A DNA stretch of 64,000 bases from NCBI RefSeq assembly GCF_030272615.1, contig NC_081406.1, positions 244,149,218 through 244,213,217 on the forward strand. The letters are read 5' to 3'. Source of the DNA: Cryptomeria japonica (taxonomy: Eukaryota > Streptophyta > Pinopsida > Cupressales > Cupressaceae). A model generated the notes under the pieces. It had not been told where the DNA came from. It made no database searches and was given only the letters and a program-made list of their open reading frames with translations. A program made the position numbers and the translations under genes. Positions 1 through 8,450 of this stretch are shown here, in pieces. The number at the start of each line of letters is the position of its first letter. Positions within the stretch are counted from its first letter, which is position 1.

Positions 1-989
1 AGTTAGGAAAGATGACTTCTTCAACTTTCAAGAGCAAGTCCTTCTCAGCAGAGAACTTGTTAGATTTGGTTGATATAGATCTATGTGGACCAATAAGAAC
101 AAGAATCATTCAAGGTGACATAAATTTCATGATCTTCACTGATGATTGTTCAAGGATGATGTGGGTCACATTCTTGAAGGATAAGAATGAAACTTTTGGT
201 AAATTCAAGGCATTCAAGGCCTTAGTTGAGAAAGAGAGTGGCAAAAAGATAAAATGTCTGAGAACAGATCAAGGCAGTGAATTTACTTCTGAGGAATTCA
301 CTAAGTACTATGATGAGAATGGTATCAAGTGACAACTTTCTGCACCAAGGACACCACAATAGAATGGTATAGCAAAGAGAAATAACCAGTCAGTGGTTGA
401 AGTTGCTAGGACAATGTTGATACAAGGAGTTGTAGCAAAAATATTTTGGAAAGAATCTATAAGTACAACTATCTACACAATGAATTGAGTTCTGGTGAAA
501 ACACGTAAGGACAAGACCCCTTATGAATATTGGTATGGGAGATCACCTGATGTTAGCTATTTTAAGATATTTGGAAACAAATGTTTTATTAAAAGAGGTG
601 ATTACATAAGCAAGTTTGAAGCTAAGAGTGATGAAGGCATATTTCTTGGCTATTCCACCAAGAGTAAGGCCTATAAATGCTTCAACAACCGAACACAGAG
701 AATTGTTGAGAGTACTGATGTTCGTGTAGATGAATGTCCTGAAGTTTCAGAAGGAACCAGTTCAGAGAAGAAGGATGAAGATTCTTGCATTTTTCTTTTG
801 GAACTTGAAACTATTAAGTCCGAAACCAGTAAAACAAATCTTGATGTACTTGTTCAACCGGAACAAATAAATTCAGAAGAAGATACTAATGAAGAAGCTG
901 AACCTGAAGAGAATGATCATGTTATTCCTAGGTATGTGAGACTGAATCATAGTCCTGAACAAATTATTTGAGATAAGGATGTTGGAGTA
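1..989 (+). pseudogene. Ty1/copia pol, integrase part (broken, 5' end outside window)
   Basis: This is the integrase region of a copia-type polyprotein. The core begins near the LDLVDIDLCGP segment. The second catalytic Asp lies in LRTDQGSEF (near 265-290), and the KTPYEYWYGRSP block with the following IFLGY segment marks the copia integrase C-terminal part. All pieces lie in one frame, interrupted by TGA at 330, TAG at 360 and TGA at 486. Each sits where the family usually has Arg or Gln, so CGA/CAG to stop transitions explain them. The catalytic Glu of the NG-A-E-R segment reads Lys (AAG at 375-377), so the enzyme would be dead even without the stops. The frame ends at 971, and a solo LTR follows at 995. 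Gag and protease must lie left of the window. Confidence 0.9.
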
Positions 990-994
990 CTAAC
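990..994. repeat. 5-bp target site duplication CTAAC (left copy)
   Basis: CTAAC directly precedes the TG of the solo LTR at 995 and recurs exactly at 2672-2676 after its terminal CA. This proves a true insertion and later LTR-LTR recombination. Confidence 0.93.
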
Positions 995-2259
995 TGTAGT
1001 CACATAAATCTGTCCACTTAATTAAATGAATATTTAGTATTTATTTGATTATTTAACCATCAATCAATAATTAATTAAATTAATATATTTAATTAATTCA
1101 TCTTAGCCCTCTTCTCCTATTAATTAAATAAATTATTCAATTTATTTGATTTAATTCACTTAACCAAATTCAGACCATTAATTAAATAAATAAATCATAT
1201 TTATTTAATTAAATCTTCTCTCACATTTAAATAAATTAATATTTATTTAAATCCCCCAAAATCCCACCTCTCACATTTAAATAAATAAATAATTTATTTA
1301 AATCACCTTTATCCTCCACCCACTTGTATTTTCCTACAAATGCAAGTTGCACAACTATTTTAAATAAATCATTTATCTAAATCAACTTTATCCTCCACCC
1401 ACTTGCATTTTCCTACAAATGCAAGTTGCACAACTATTTTAAATAAAAAAATTATTTATTTAAAATCCTATTTATCATCACCCACTTGAAACTTGTAATG
1501 GTTTCCCTTAAAGTCTTCAAACTTCTTAAGACTTTAATGGTTTCCCTTAAAGTCTTCAAATTTAATGGCTTCCTTCTAAAGTCTTCTCAAACCTTTAATG
1601 GTTTCCCTTAAAAGTCTTCAAACATTTAATACTTTATCTTCCTTTTTCTCATTTAAATAAATTAATATTTATTTAAATATTTATCCAAATGCAACTTACA
1701 CCATTTAATTGAAATAAATGATTTTATTTTAATTGAAAATACCAAAATTCCTCCCACTTGCATTTTCCTACAAAATCCACTTGCATGCCTAAACCCCTTC
1801 TAGATTCTTCTAAACCCTTCCTAATTAACCTAATCCATCCCCTAAATATTGTCACATTCCTAAGCAAATTGGAGTCACTTCTCAAAGACTCCAAAGTCTT
1901 TAAAAAGCAATTAATGCTTTGTGTGTTCAACAAATTAACCTCTAAAGTCTTCCAAACCACTTATGGCTCTTACATGACCATTAATGGTTAATTCCACTTG
2001 CACCCATGGTTAAGGACTTTGACCCCTAACTTAACCCTCATGTAACCCATGTGTCTCTTCAAAGCATTTATTTCTTTGACTAGGGTAACCATCATGTCCC
2101 CTCAACCATTTAATGCTCCTTATCTCTCCTCTCAAGCCTCCTCATGGTGACACTTGTCAACATGGGATTGGGTTGAAAGTCTCACATGGATTGAATATCT
2201 TTCAATCCTAACCCTTGTTAAGATTGCTCAATCTTAACCCTTCATTTTCCCATTTCTTC

Positions 2260-2267
2260 TATAAATA
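2260..2267 (+). promoter_or_regulatory. TATA box of the solo LTR
   Basis: TATAAATA sits in the same place as in the two LTRs of the large gypsy element (7284-7291 and 24495-24502), followed by a C/T-rich start region. This three-way conservation supports it as the core promoter separating U3 from R. Confidence 0.75.
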
Positions 2268-2421
2268 GAACCCTTCTCCTCAAACAAAGGAGGAAGCATT
2301 AGAGTATTGTTGTTATACTGGTATTAGCATAGAGCTTTTTCATAGCATCACTATCTACACTTGCATAGCATTTTCTTATCATATTCAACCATCTTGAATC
2401 TCCATATGGCATCCATGGCTA

Positions 2422-2604
2422 GTGCTAAAAGCTGAGAGCTACACTATTTTGGAACTTGGAGAGGAGAGGAACAAGGGAGAAGGAGCTAAGAGCATGTTAG
2501 GAGGTATTTGGAGATGCCTCATCATATTTGTTTCTTTAGTTAAATATGCTTTCATGATTTTAGTGTCTCTTTTGATATGCCTGTTTAGATTAGTTTTTGA
2601 TTGA
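2422..2604 (+). CDS. Small conserved hydrophobic ORF in LTR R-U5 region
   Basis: A frame of about 60 codons lies downstream of the TATA box and is shared with the LTR copy at 7497-7682. The two translations differ by a single in-frame codon insertion and scattered substitutions, with the shared block LELGEERNKGE and a C-terminal membrane-like stretch containing LVSLLIC. The frame is opened by GTG rather than ATG. The first in-frame ATG gives a peptide of about 36 residues that is almost all hydrophobic. No family is recognised. It may be a leader peptide or simply shared ancestry without coding function. Confidence 0.35.
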   Translation: MLKAESYTILELGEERNKGEGAKSMLGGIWRCLIIFVSLVKYAFMILVSLLICLFRLVFD

Positions 2605-2671
2605 CTAACACTAATGGTTTCTTCTTGTGTGGTTTATCTTAGACTAACCTTGTCCATTTTGCAGGGCATCA

Positions 2672-2676
2672 CTAAC
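2672..2676. repeat. 5-bp target site duplication CTAAC (right copy)
   Basis: Exact repeat of 990-994, directly after the solo LTR end. Copia pol sequence resumes from here. Confidence 0.93.
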
Positions 2677-4252
2677 TAGAAGGAGAATAAGAGAGAACTC
2701 CTGCATGACCTCCACCTTTGAACCTAGAAGTGCTAAGGAGGCATTTGGTGATGATCCTTGGGTGAAAGCTATTGAGGAGGAGTTGGATCAAATTGAGAAG
2801 AACAACACTTGGACCCTGGTACCCCAACCAGTAAACAAGAATGTTATAGGTACTAAATGGGTGTTCAGAAATAAGTTAAATGAAGATGGTGTTGTAGTTT
2901 GCAACAAGGCAAGATTAATATGTAAAGGTTATGTGCAAGAAGAAGGAGAAGATTATGGAGAAAATTTTGCACCAGTAGCAAGACTAGAAGGTGTCAGAAT
3001 ATTACTAGCATTTGCAGCTCATAAGAAGTTCAAGGTATACCAGATGGATGTTAAGTCTGCATTATTGAATGGGATATTGGAAGAAGAGGTTTGTATAGAG
3101 CATCCCTGATGGTTATACATTGACAGATAAGGAAGACATGGTATGCAAATTGCATAAAGCTTTGTATGGATTAAAGCAGGCACCCAGAGCATGGTATGAA
3201 CGAATTCATACTCATTTGATGAAGATAGGCTTTACTAGAACCAGTGATGACAACAACATTTATCTCAAGTCTGAAGGAGATGAAATACTAGTCAGTGAAG
3301 TATTTGTTGATGACATTATATTTGGAGGTAATGATGACATGAGTAATTGTTTTGTAGAGAAATGAAGAATGAGTTTGAGATGTCATTCGTAGGGGAAATA
3401 AAAAATTCATAGGCTTGAAGATACAACAGATGAAGAATGATATTTTCATCACTCAATCCAAGTATGTGAAAGAGGTTTTGAAGACTTTCGATATAAGTGA
3501 CTATAAACCAGTTGGAACCCCAATGGTTACAAGTTGTACGTTGTCCAAGGATGATGCATCTAAGTTTGTAGATGAAAAGGAATACAGGTCAATGATTGGC
3601 AAACTACACTATGTTGTTCATAGTCGACCGAATATTGCCCATGCAGTTGGTATTGTTGCTAGATTTCATAAGAATCCAAAGGAAGCACATCCGATGGCAA
3701 CCAAAAGAATTTTTAGATATCTAAAAGGTAGTGTTGACTATGGGTTATGGAATCCATATGGTGGAAATTTTGAGTTGAAGGCATACACAGATGTTGATTG
3801 GGCAGGAAATATTAATGACCGAAAGAGTACTATCAGTGCAACATTCTTTCTAGGAGGAAGGCTAGTTTCATGGAGTAGTAAAAAGCAGAGTTGTACTTCA
3901 CAATCTACTACTGAAGTTGAGTATGTAGCAACTTATATGAATTGCACACAAGCTATGTGGATGAGGCACATTTTGGAAGGTTTGAAGATGAAAATCTCAG
4001 AACCAATAGATTTTGTGTGATAATACAAGTGCAATAAACATTTCTAAAAATCTTGTTTTGCATGCAAGGACTAAGCACAATGAATTGAAGTATCACTTCT
4101 TGAGGGAAAAAGTTCAAAGTAAAGATGTTATCTTGGAGCATGTTTCTACCAAGGAGCAACTTGCAGATATCTTTACCAAACCTCTGCCTGAGACCACTTT
4201 TGAGTATCTTAGAAGTCAATTGGGGGTTGTCCCTCTTCATGAAGTTAATTGA
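2677..4252 (+). pseudogene. Ty1/copia pol, reverse transcriptase and RNase H (frameshifted)
   Basis: The RT begins with the EAFGDDPWVKAIEEELDQIE and NVIGTKWVFRNK blocks. ALYGLKQAPRAWYERIHTHL and the catalytic FVDDIIFGGND motif (Asp pair at 3309-3314) follow. The RNase H has YTDVDWAG, the SSKKQSCTSQSTTEVEY block and CDNTSAI, ending with the copia-typical LADIFTKPLP segment near 4170-4195. Three frame changes break it: near 3105-3120, near 3360-3410 and near 4010. Motif content is otherwise well kept, so decay is fairly recent. It is the continuation of the integrase at 1-989 across the solo LTR. Confidence 0.93.
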
Positions 4253-4589
4253 GCATGATGCTGATTGCATCAGTCCCTGAACCACTTGCTGAATTTTACA
4301 TGGATTGATGAAGAAGTGGATGCATTCCATAGGGGAGCATTAAGTTGCAGCATGATGTTGATGCACAATGAAAGCATAATTACATGTTTGTACTTTCACT
4401 TTGGAATTGTTGTCAAAGGGGAGAAGAATTATGTGATTGAGGAGAATAATTTTGTGTCTGATTAGGTGAACTAGTGGCAGGCTGAAGATAAATAGAACAA
4501 GGTGAATTCTTGGTAATGTAAACTAGGATTCCTATTCAACAATCTTAGCAGCAATCAAAGGCATTGATATTTGTATTGCCATCAATGTC
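4253..4589 (+). other. Copia 3' untranslated region
   Basis: This lies between the RNase H stop and the polypurine tract. An open stretch at 4265-4465 matches no family I know and is probably chance. Confidence 0.6.
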
Positions 4590-4600
4590 AAAGGGGGAGA
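4590..4600 (+). promoter_or_regulatory. Polypurine tract of the copia element
   Basis: AAAGGGGGAGA directly precedes TTGTTGGCATTTG, the typical plus-strand priming site and LTR start of plant copia elements. Confidence 0.88.
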
Positions 4601-4601
4601 T

Positions 4602-4905
4602 TGTTGGCATTTGTAGTTTGTTGGCATTTTGCATATAGATTTCATTAATGATATGTTGTCATTGATGTCAATTGAATCAGTAATGGTATTTATGTTATTT
4701 TTGATATTGTTGTTATTGATATTGGCTAGTAACCGGGTCAGTGCAAGAAGCTGAGTCCACATTTTGGCCAAAAAGTGGAAGTGTTTTCCCTGATTTTCAG
4801 ATTTTGTCTCATTTGAGCTTAAATTTTGAAACACTTGGAGATTGAATCTTGGAAAAGTCAGTAATATAAAGGATAGCCATCTGAGTGTACTTTCCAAATA
4901 TGTAA
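4602..4905 (+). mobile_element. Start of the copia 3' LTR, apparently truncated
   Basis: The segment begins TGTTGGCATTTG after the polypurine tract and includes GATATGTTGTCATTGATGTC, also present in the copia solo LTR at 34227. A TATA-like box (TATAAA, 4865-4870) follows. From about 4905 the sequence becomes plain AT-rich DNA, and I find no LTR end (CCAACA) before 6353. Either the LTR was truncated or it was interrupted by the sequences that follow. The matching 5' LTR is outside the window, so the true length cannot be given. Confidence 0.65.
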
Positions 4906-5606
4906 TTTATTTTAATACCCACATAATAAAAAATAACTTTTGGAATGAAGTTCTAAAAACTATGTTTTAAAAATGCATGTTTTAGGACCATACCATGCAT
5001 GTGTACGACACACACTTTTTGACACAATTCAAATTATTTTCTCAAACCATTTTGGGAAATGGTTTGTAACTCACTGAAGATTGATGACCATATTTTTCTA
5101 TATTTGTTTTTAAAATATTTTATTTTTAATTAATTTTATAATGACCATAATTATGTTTTTAAAAATTTAACGTGTACGACCCACATAATTTGATGCAAAC
5201 ATTTTTTTATTTTTATTTTTAAATAGAAAATAATTTTGTGTAGATTGATGACATAATTATTTTTTGAAAATTCATTAAAATAAAAAAGTTATTAAATTAA
5301 CAAAATTAGTTAATATTTCAAGTTTATGGACTTGATTTAGTATAAATTAAATGAAAAATAGTTAAAATAATCAATTTTTAAATAAATTTACATATTTAGA
5401 ATCTAGAAAGTATAATTTGAAATGGATTTTAATTTCGTATAAAAATTCTCTAATTACAGGCACGTAAATTATTTCAAAAGATCATATATGTGATTTCATT
5501 CATGAAGATTTGAATTTGTAGGTCCATGTCTTAGGTGTGGCCATCCCAGGCCTATCTCGAGCCTAATCCTGAGCCAAGTGGTAGGTTGTGGAATCAACTT
5601 CCATAG
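4906..5606. other. AT-rich sequence without recognisable gene
   Basis: Noncoding in all frames. Two imperfect copies of a segment containing GTGTACGAC-CACA and AGATTGATGAC occur near 4998-5090 and 5170-5255. I see nothing else. Confidence 0.6.
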
Positions 5607-5885
5607 AACGGGCCCCCATTTTCAAAAAAGGGCAGCTTGTGGAAAACAAAGGGAAAATACGATTTAGAAATGGGGGCCCATTTTGTTTTTAAAAAATGGT
5701 TCCCCGTTTCTAAAAAATGGGCCCCCATTTTGTTTAAAAGTGGGCCCCCGTTTTAGAACAAAACAGGGGCCCGTTTATTTTTGCTTCGGGCCCCCATTAC
5801 CTTTCGAAAACGGGGGCCCGTTTATTTTTGCTTCGGGCCCCCATTACCTTTCGGCTCTGGAGCCCAAAGCATAAACGGGCCCCCA
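5607..5885. repeat. Cluster of nine GGGCCC palindromes with a 41-bp exact tandem repeat
   Basis: GGGCCC occurs at 5610, 5674, 5719, 5742, 5767, 5788, 5814, 5835 and 5877, usually within longer runs such as TGGGCCCCCATTT. A 41-bp block (about 5766-5806) recurs at about 5812-5853. The block is far more GC-rich than its surroundings. Apparent reading frames here are translations of the repeat and are not genes. Confidence 0.85.
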
Positions 5886-5889
5886 TTTA

Positions 5890-6353
5890 TAAGAGCGTGT
5901 TTTCCCACGCGCGGACTTCCGCGAATTTGTGACTTATTACCTTGCACTTGCCCAACCGGTAAGAAGAGATTTGTGGAAGATGTTGTAAACCGGTATGTTA
6001 AGTTTGTGAGTTGAACCAATAAACCGGTGTAAAGGGTTAAACATTTCTATGCAATGTAACCAATAAACCCTATCGGTTGTTAAACCCTAACCGATCAATT
6101 TGGTTGATTTATTAGCTGATGAGCGGTAATGATGGAGACACATGTGATCATTATACGAGGATAAGTTCAAATTTTTTTGGCGTGTTTGTTTATTGTCTAG
6201 GGAATGAGAAAAGTGGATTGCATCTAATGCATAGCACGTGATGAGTTACAAAGTTTGATGAAGCGGTGATCATGGAGCGGTTGGAATTTTCTTGAAGAAT
6301 ATATGAAGAGATTGTTATGATTTCTAACGGTCAAGATTGTACCGACTTGTTTG
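5890..6353 (+). mobile_element. Probable LTR remnant that hosts the gypsy insertion
   Basis: The segment has several AACCGG/CCGGT motifs and AACCCTAACCGATC. It ends ACCGACTTGTTTG exactly at the gypsy insertion, and GTTTGTAATCTCGATGATG resumes at 24929. This resembles the U3/R part of a copia-type LTR as I remember them, but there is no second copy here to prove it. Confidence 0.4.
6349..6353. repeat. 5-bp target site duplication GTTTG (left copy)
   Basis: GTTTG precedes the TG of the 5' LTR and recurs exactly at 24929-24933 after the CA of the 3' LTR. Confidence 0.93.
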
Positions 6354-7283
6354 TGTAGTCACATAAATCTGTCCATTTTATTTAAATGAATATTTGCTAT
6401 TTATTTAATTAAAAATCTACTAACCAACAGTTAATTAAATTAATATTTAATTAATTCACCTTCAAATCATTCTCCTATTAATTAAATAAATTATTTAATT
6501 TATTTTAATTAATTCATTAAACCAAATTCATATTCAATTAAATGAATAAAATCTTATTTATTCATTTTAGCCCCCTTTCCTCTTTTAAATAAATTAAATA
6601 AAACATTTATTTAAATCATTAAATCCCCCCCCACTTGCATTTTCCTAAAAATGCAACTTGCACCTATTTGTTGAAATAAATGAATTTTATTTTAATAAAA
6701 ATCTTATTTTCTCTCACCCACCAAATCCACTTGCAATCCTAACCCCCTTCTAGATTCTTCTAACCCCTTCCTAATTAACCTAATCCATCCCCTAATTATT
6801 GTCACATTCCTAAGCAACTTGGAGTCACTTTTCAAAGACTTCAAAGTGTTTGAAAAGCATTTAATGCTTTGTGTGTTCAACAATTTAACCTCTAAAGTCT
6901 TACAAACCATCAATGACTTTTACATGACCATTTATGGTTAACCCCTAACTCAACCCTCATGTGATTCATGTGTCTCCTCAAACATTTATTGCTTTGACCA
7001 TGGTTATCTCTTTTACCTTTGCACAAGAGTTTATCCATTGGATAAAGACTTTATTCTTTGAATAAAGAATTTATTCACTCAACCCAACCTTGACCTTGAC
7101 TCCAAAGTTAACCTTCAGGTCATGTAAAGCATTTAATGCTTATTCCCTCTCCTCTCAACCTATCTCATATTGACACTTGTCATCCTAGGATTGGGTTGAA
7201 AGCCCTCACATGGATTGAATATCTTTCAATCCTGACCCTTGTTGAGATTACTCAATCTCAACCATCCATTGCTCTATTTTTCC

Positions 7284-7291
7284 TATAAATA
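7284..7291 (+). promoter_or_regulatory. TATA box of the 5' LTR
   Basis: TATAAATA, conserved in all three LTRs of this group. Element transcription would begin roughly 25-35 bp downstream. Confidence 0.78.
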
Positions 7292-7496
7292 GAGCTCATT
7301 TCTTCATAATCCAGATCCTGAAAACTTGTATGCATTTAATCTATAAGCATTTTTAGAGAGCATTTAGTATCATATTCACTCTTTTGGTTTAATATCAATT
7401 AGTTAATTAGATAAATCTCATATTTCAGCATTTATTCACATTTGCATAACATAAGTTATAAGCATTTTAAATCTTGAATCTCCATAAGCATCCATA

Positions 7497-7682
7497 GTGC
7501 AAAAAGCTGCTGAGAACTACACTAACTTGGAACTTGGAGAGGAGAGGAACAAAGGAGAAGAAGTTAAGAGCATGTTAAAAGGCATTTGGAGATGCCTTGT
7601 GGTATTTACTTCCATAGTTAAATATCTTATCATGTTTTTAGTGTCTCTTTTGATATGCCTGCTTAGATTAGTTTTTGGTTGA
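7497..7682 (+). CDS. Small conserved hydrophobic ORF in the 5' LTR
   Basis: 61 codons opened by GTG, homologous to 2422-2604. It shares LELGEERNKGE, then KSML-GIWRC, then a membrane-like stretch with LVSLLIC. Any ribosome scanning the element RNA would meet it before gag. In the 3' LTR the same frame starts at 24708 but is destroyed by a deletion of about 49 bp plus a single-base loss. No known family, and coding function is unproven. Confidence 0.35.
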   Translation: MQKAAENYTNLELGEERNKGEEVKSMLKGIWRCLVVFTSIVKYLIMFLVSLLICLLRLVFG

Positions 7683-7769
7683 TTAACACTAACGGTTTCT
7701 TGTGTTTTTGTGTGTTATACGACCACAGGTTTTAGTCTAACCATTGTGTACATTTTGCAAAGCATCATT

Positions 7770-7801
7770 TGGTGAACCTAACGTGAATCCAACACACAAC
7801 A
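7770..7801 (+). promoter_or_regulatory. Primer binding site, complementary to tRNA-Trp
   Basis: It begins TGGTGAACC two bases after the LTR and continues ACGTGAATC and AACAC. Compared with the complement of a plant tRNA-Trp 3' end as I recall it (CCA tail, acceptor arm, T arm), about 28 of 32 positions agree, with four differences. The match extends far beyond the usual 12-18 nt, through the T arm. Confidence 0.8.
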
Positions 7802-7861
7802 ACATTTTTTTTTTTCAAAACTAGCTTGTTTTGACTGTTTAGCTTGACACACAGGTCACGT

Positions 7862-8116
7862 TTTGGCACTTTTGCTCACACTTTAGCGCTATTGCAATTT
7901 AATATTTTAGCGCTATTGTATCTACAATAGCACTATTATCTCAAATTTAGCGCTGTTGTTCATATATTAGCGCTTTTGAGTATTAAGTAGTGCTTTTGTC
8001 CATGTTTTAGCGCACTTGTTCTAGCAGTTAAATTTTTTAGTTTAGCGCTTTTGTTAACGTTTTAGCGCGTTTGTGTTAAGTAGCGCTTCTGTTTTCACAC
8101 AGAGGAGCACTATTGT
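7862..8116 (+). repeat. 20-bp phased array of TTTAGCGCTATTGT-like motifs (leader array)
   Basis: The core AGCGCT or a one-base variant (AGCACT, AGTGCT, AGCGCA, AGCGCG, GGCACT) starts at 7865, 7885, 7909, 7929, 7949, 7969, 7989, 8009, 8044, 8064, 8082 and 8106. Most steps are exactly 20 bp. Left flanks are usually TTT or ATT and right flanks ATTGT or TTTGT. The array begins about 60 bp after the primer binding site. A related array in opposite orientation is at 22711-23003. Confidence 0.88.
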
Positions 8117-8260
8117 AACAAAACGTTGTAAAAAGGCCATGTAATCAAAAAAAAAAAATTCTTAGGCTTGTGGAAGCCCACCTTATGGTCAGATTTTACT
8201 AACTTTTTGTTTCATGTGTAGGTTTAAAACTAACCCCGTTTATTACTTAAAATAAAAAAA

Positions 8261-8450
8261 ACTTCATTTAGTGCTCTAAAAACACAATTTTGTTTACTTG
8301 CAAGTTAGGAAACAAATCTTCATTTGGTGCTCTAAAAATCCCAGCACAAATTTGCTTTCATTGCAAGTTAGGGATACACTTTATTTTGGTGCTCAAAACA
8401 AAACAAAGACAAATTTTCTTTCTTGTATCAAACTTAAAAAATCACAATCC
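8261..8450 (+). repeat. Three imperfect tandem units of about 60-65 bp in the leader
   Basis: Units start at about 8261, 8319 and 8381. Each has TTCATTT-GTGCTC followed by an A-rich stretch and, in the first two, TTGCAAGTTAGG. The open frame across them is probably not a gene. Confidence 0.7.

Larger units (their letters stand above)
995..2671 (+). mobile_element. Solo LTR, gypsy-type, inserted in the copia pol gene
   Basis: The segment starts TGTAGTCACATAAATCTG and ends GGGCATCA, with exact CTAAC duplications outside. Its start, TATA region and end match the LTRs of the element at 6354-24928, so it belongs to the same group, but it is longer (1677 bp against 1414 and 1363) and visibly more diverged. 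Part of the extra length is internal duplication. A roughly 75-bp unit rich in CCACTTG-CATTTTCC is doubled at about 1300-1445, and a GGTTTCCCTTAAAGTCTTC unit recurs three to four times at 1500-1625. It separates the integrase and RT of the copia host, so it is younger than that element. No internal region remains, as expected after unequal recombination. Confidence 0.93.
6354..7767 (+). repeat. 5' LTR of the gypsy element (1414 bp)
   Basis: It starts TGTAGTCACATAAATCTG and ends CAAAGCATCA two bases before the primer binding site. U3 is AT-rich with many ATTTAATTAA-like runs, and the TATA box is at 7284. It aligns along its whole length to 23566-24928, which lacks about 49 bp in one block (around 7599-7647 here). 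Confidence 0.95.

Noticed and set aside
5683-6014. Frames across the GGGCCC cluster
   Set aside because: Repetitive translation of the palindromic repeat, with no conserved protein.
7770-7801. Possible tRNA gene fragment
   Set aside because: Only the complement of a tRNA 3' end is present, directly after an LTR. It is a primer binding site and lacks any anticodon or D arm.
7862-8116. CRISPR-like appearance of regularly spaced repeats
   Set aside because: Motifs are only 10-14 bp with 6-10 bp between, are variable, and lie inside a plant LTR element. No cas-like genes.
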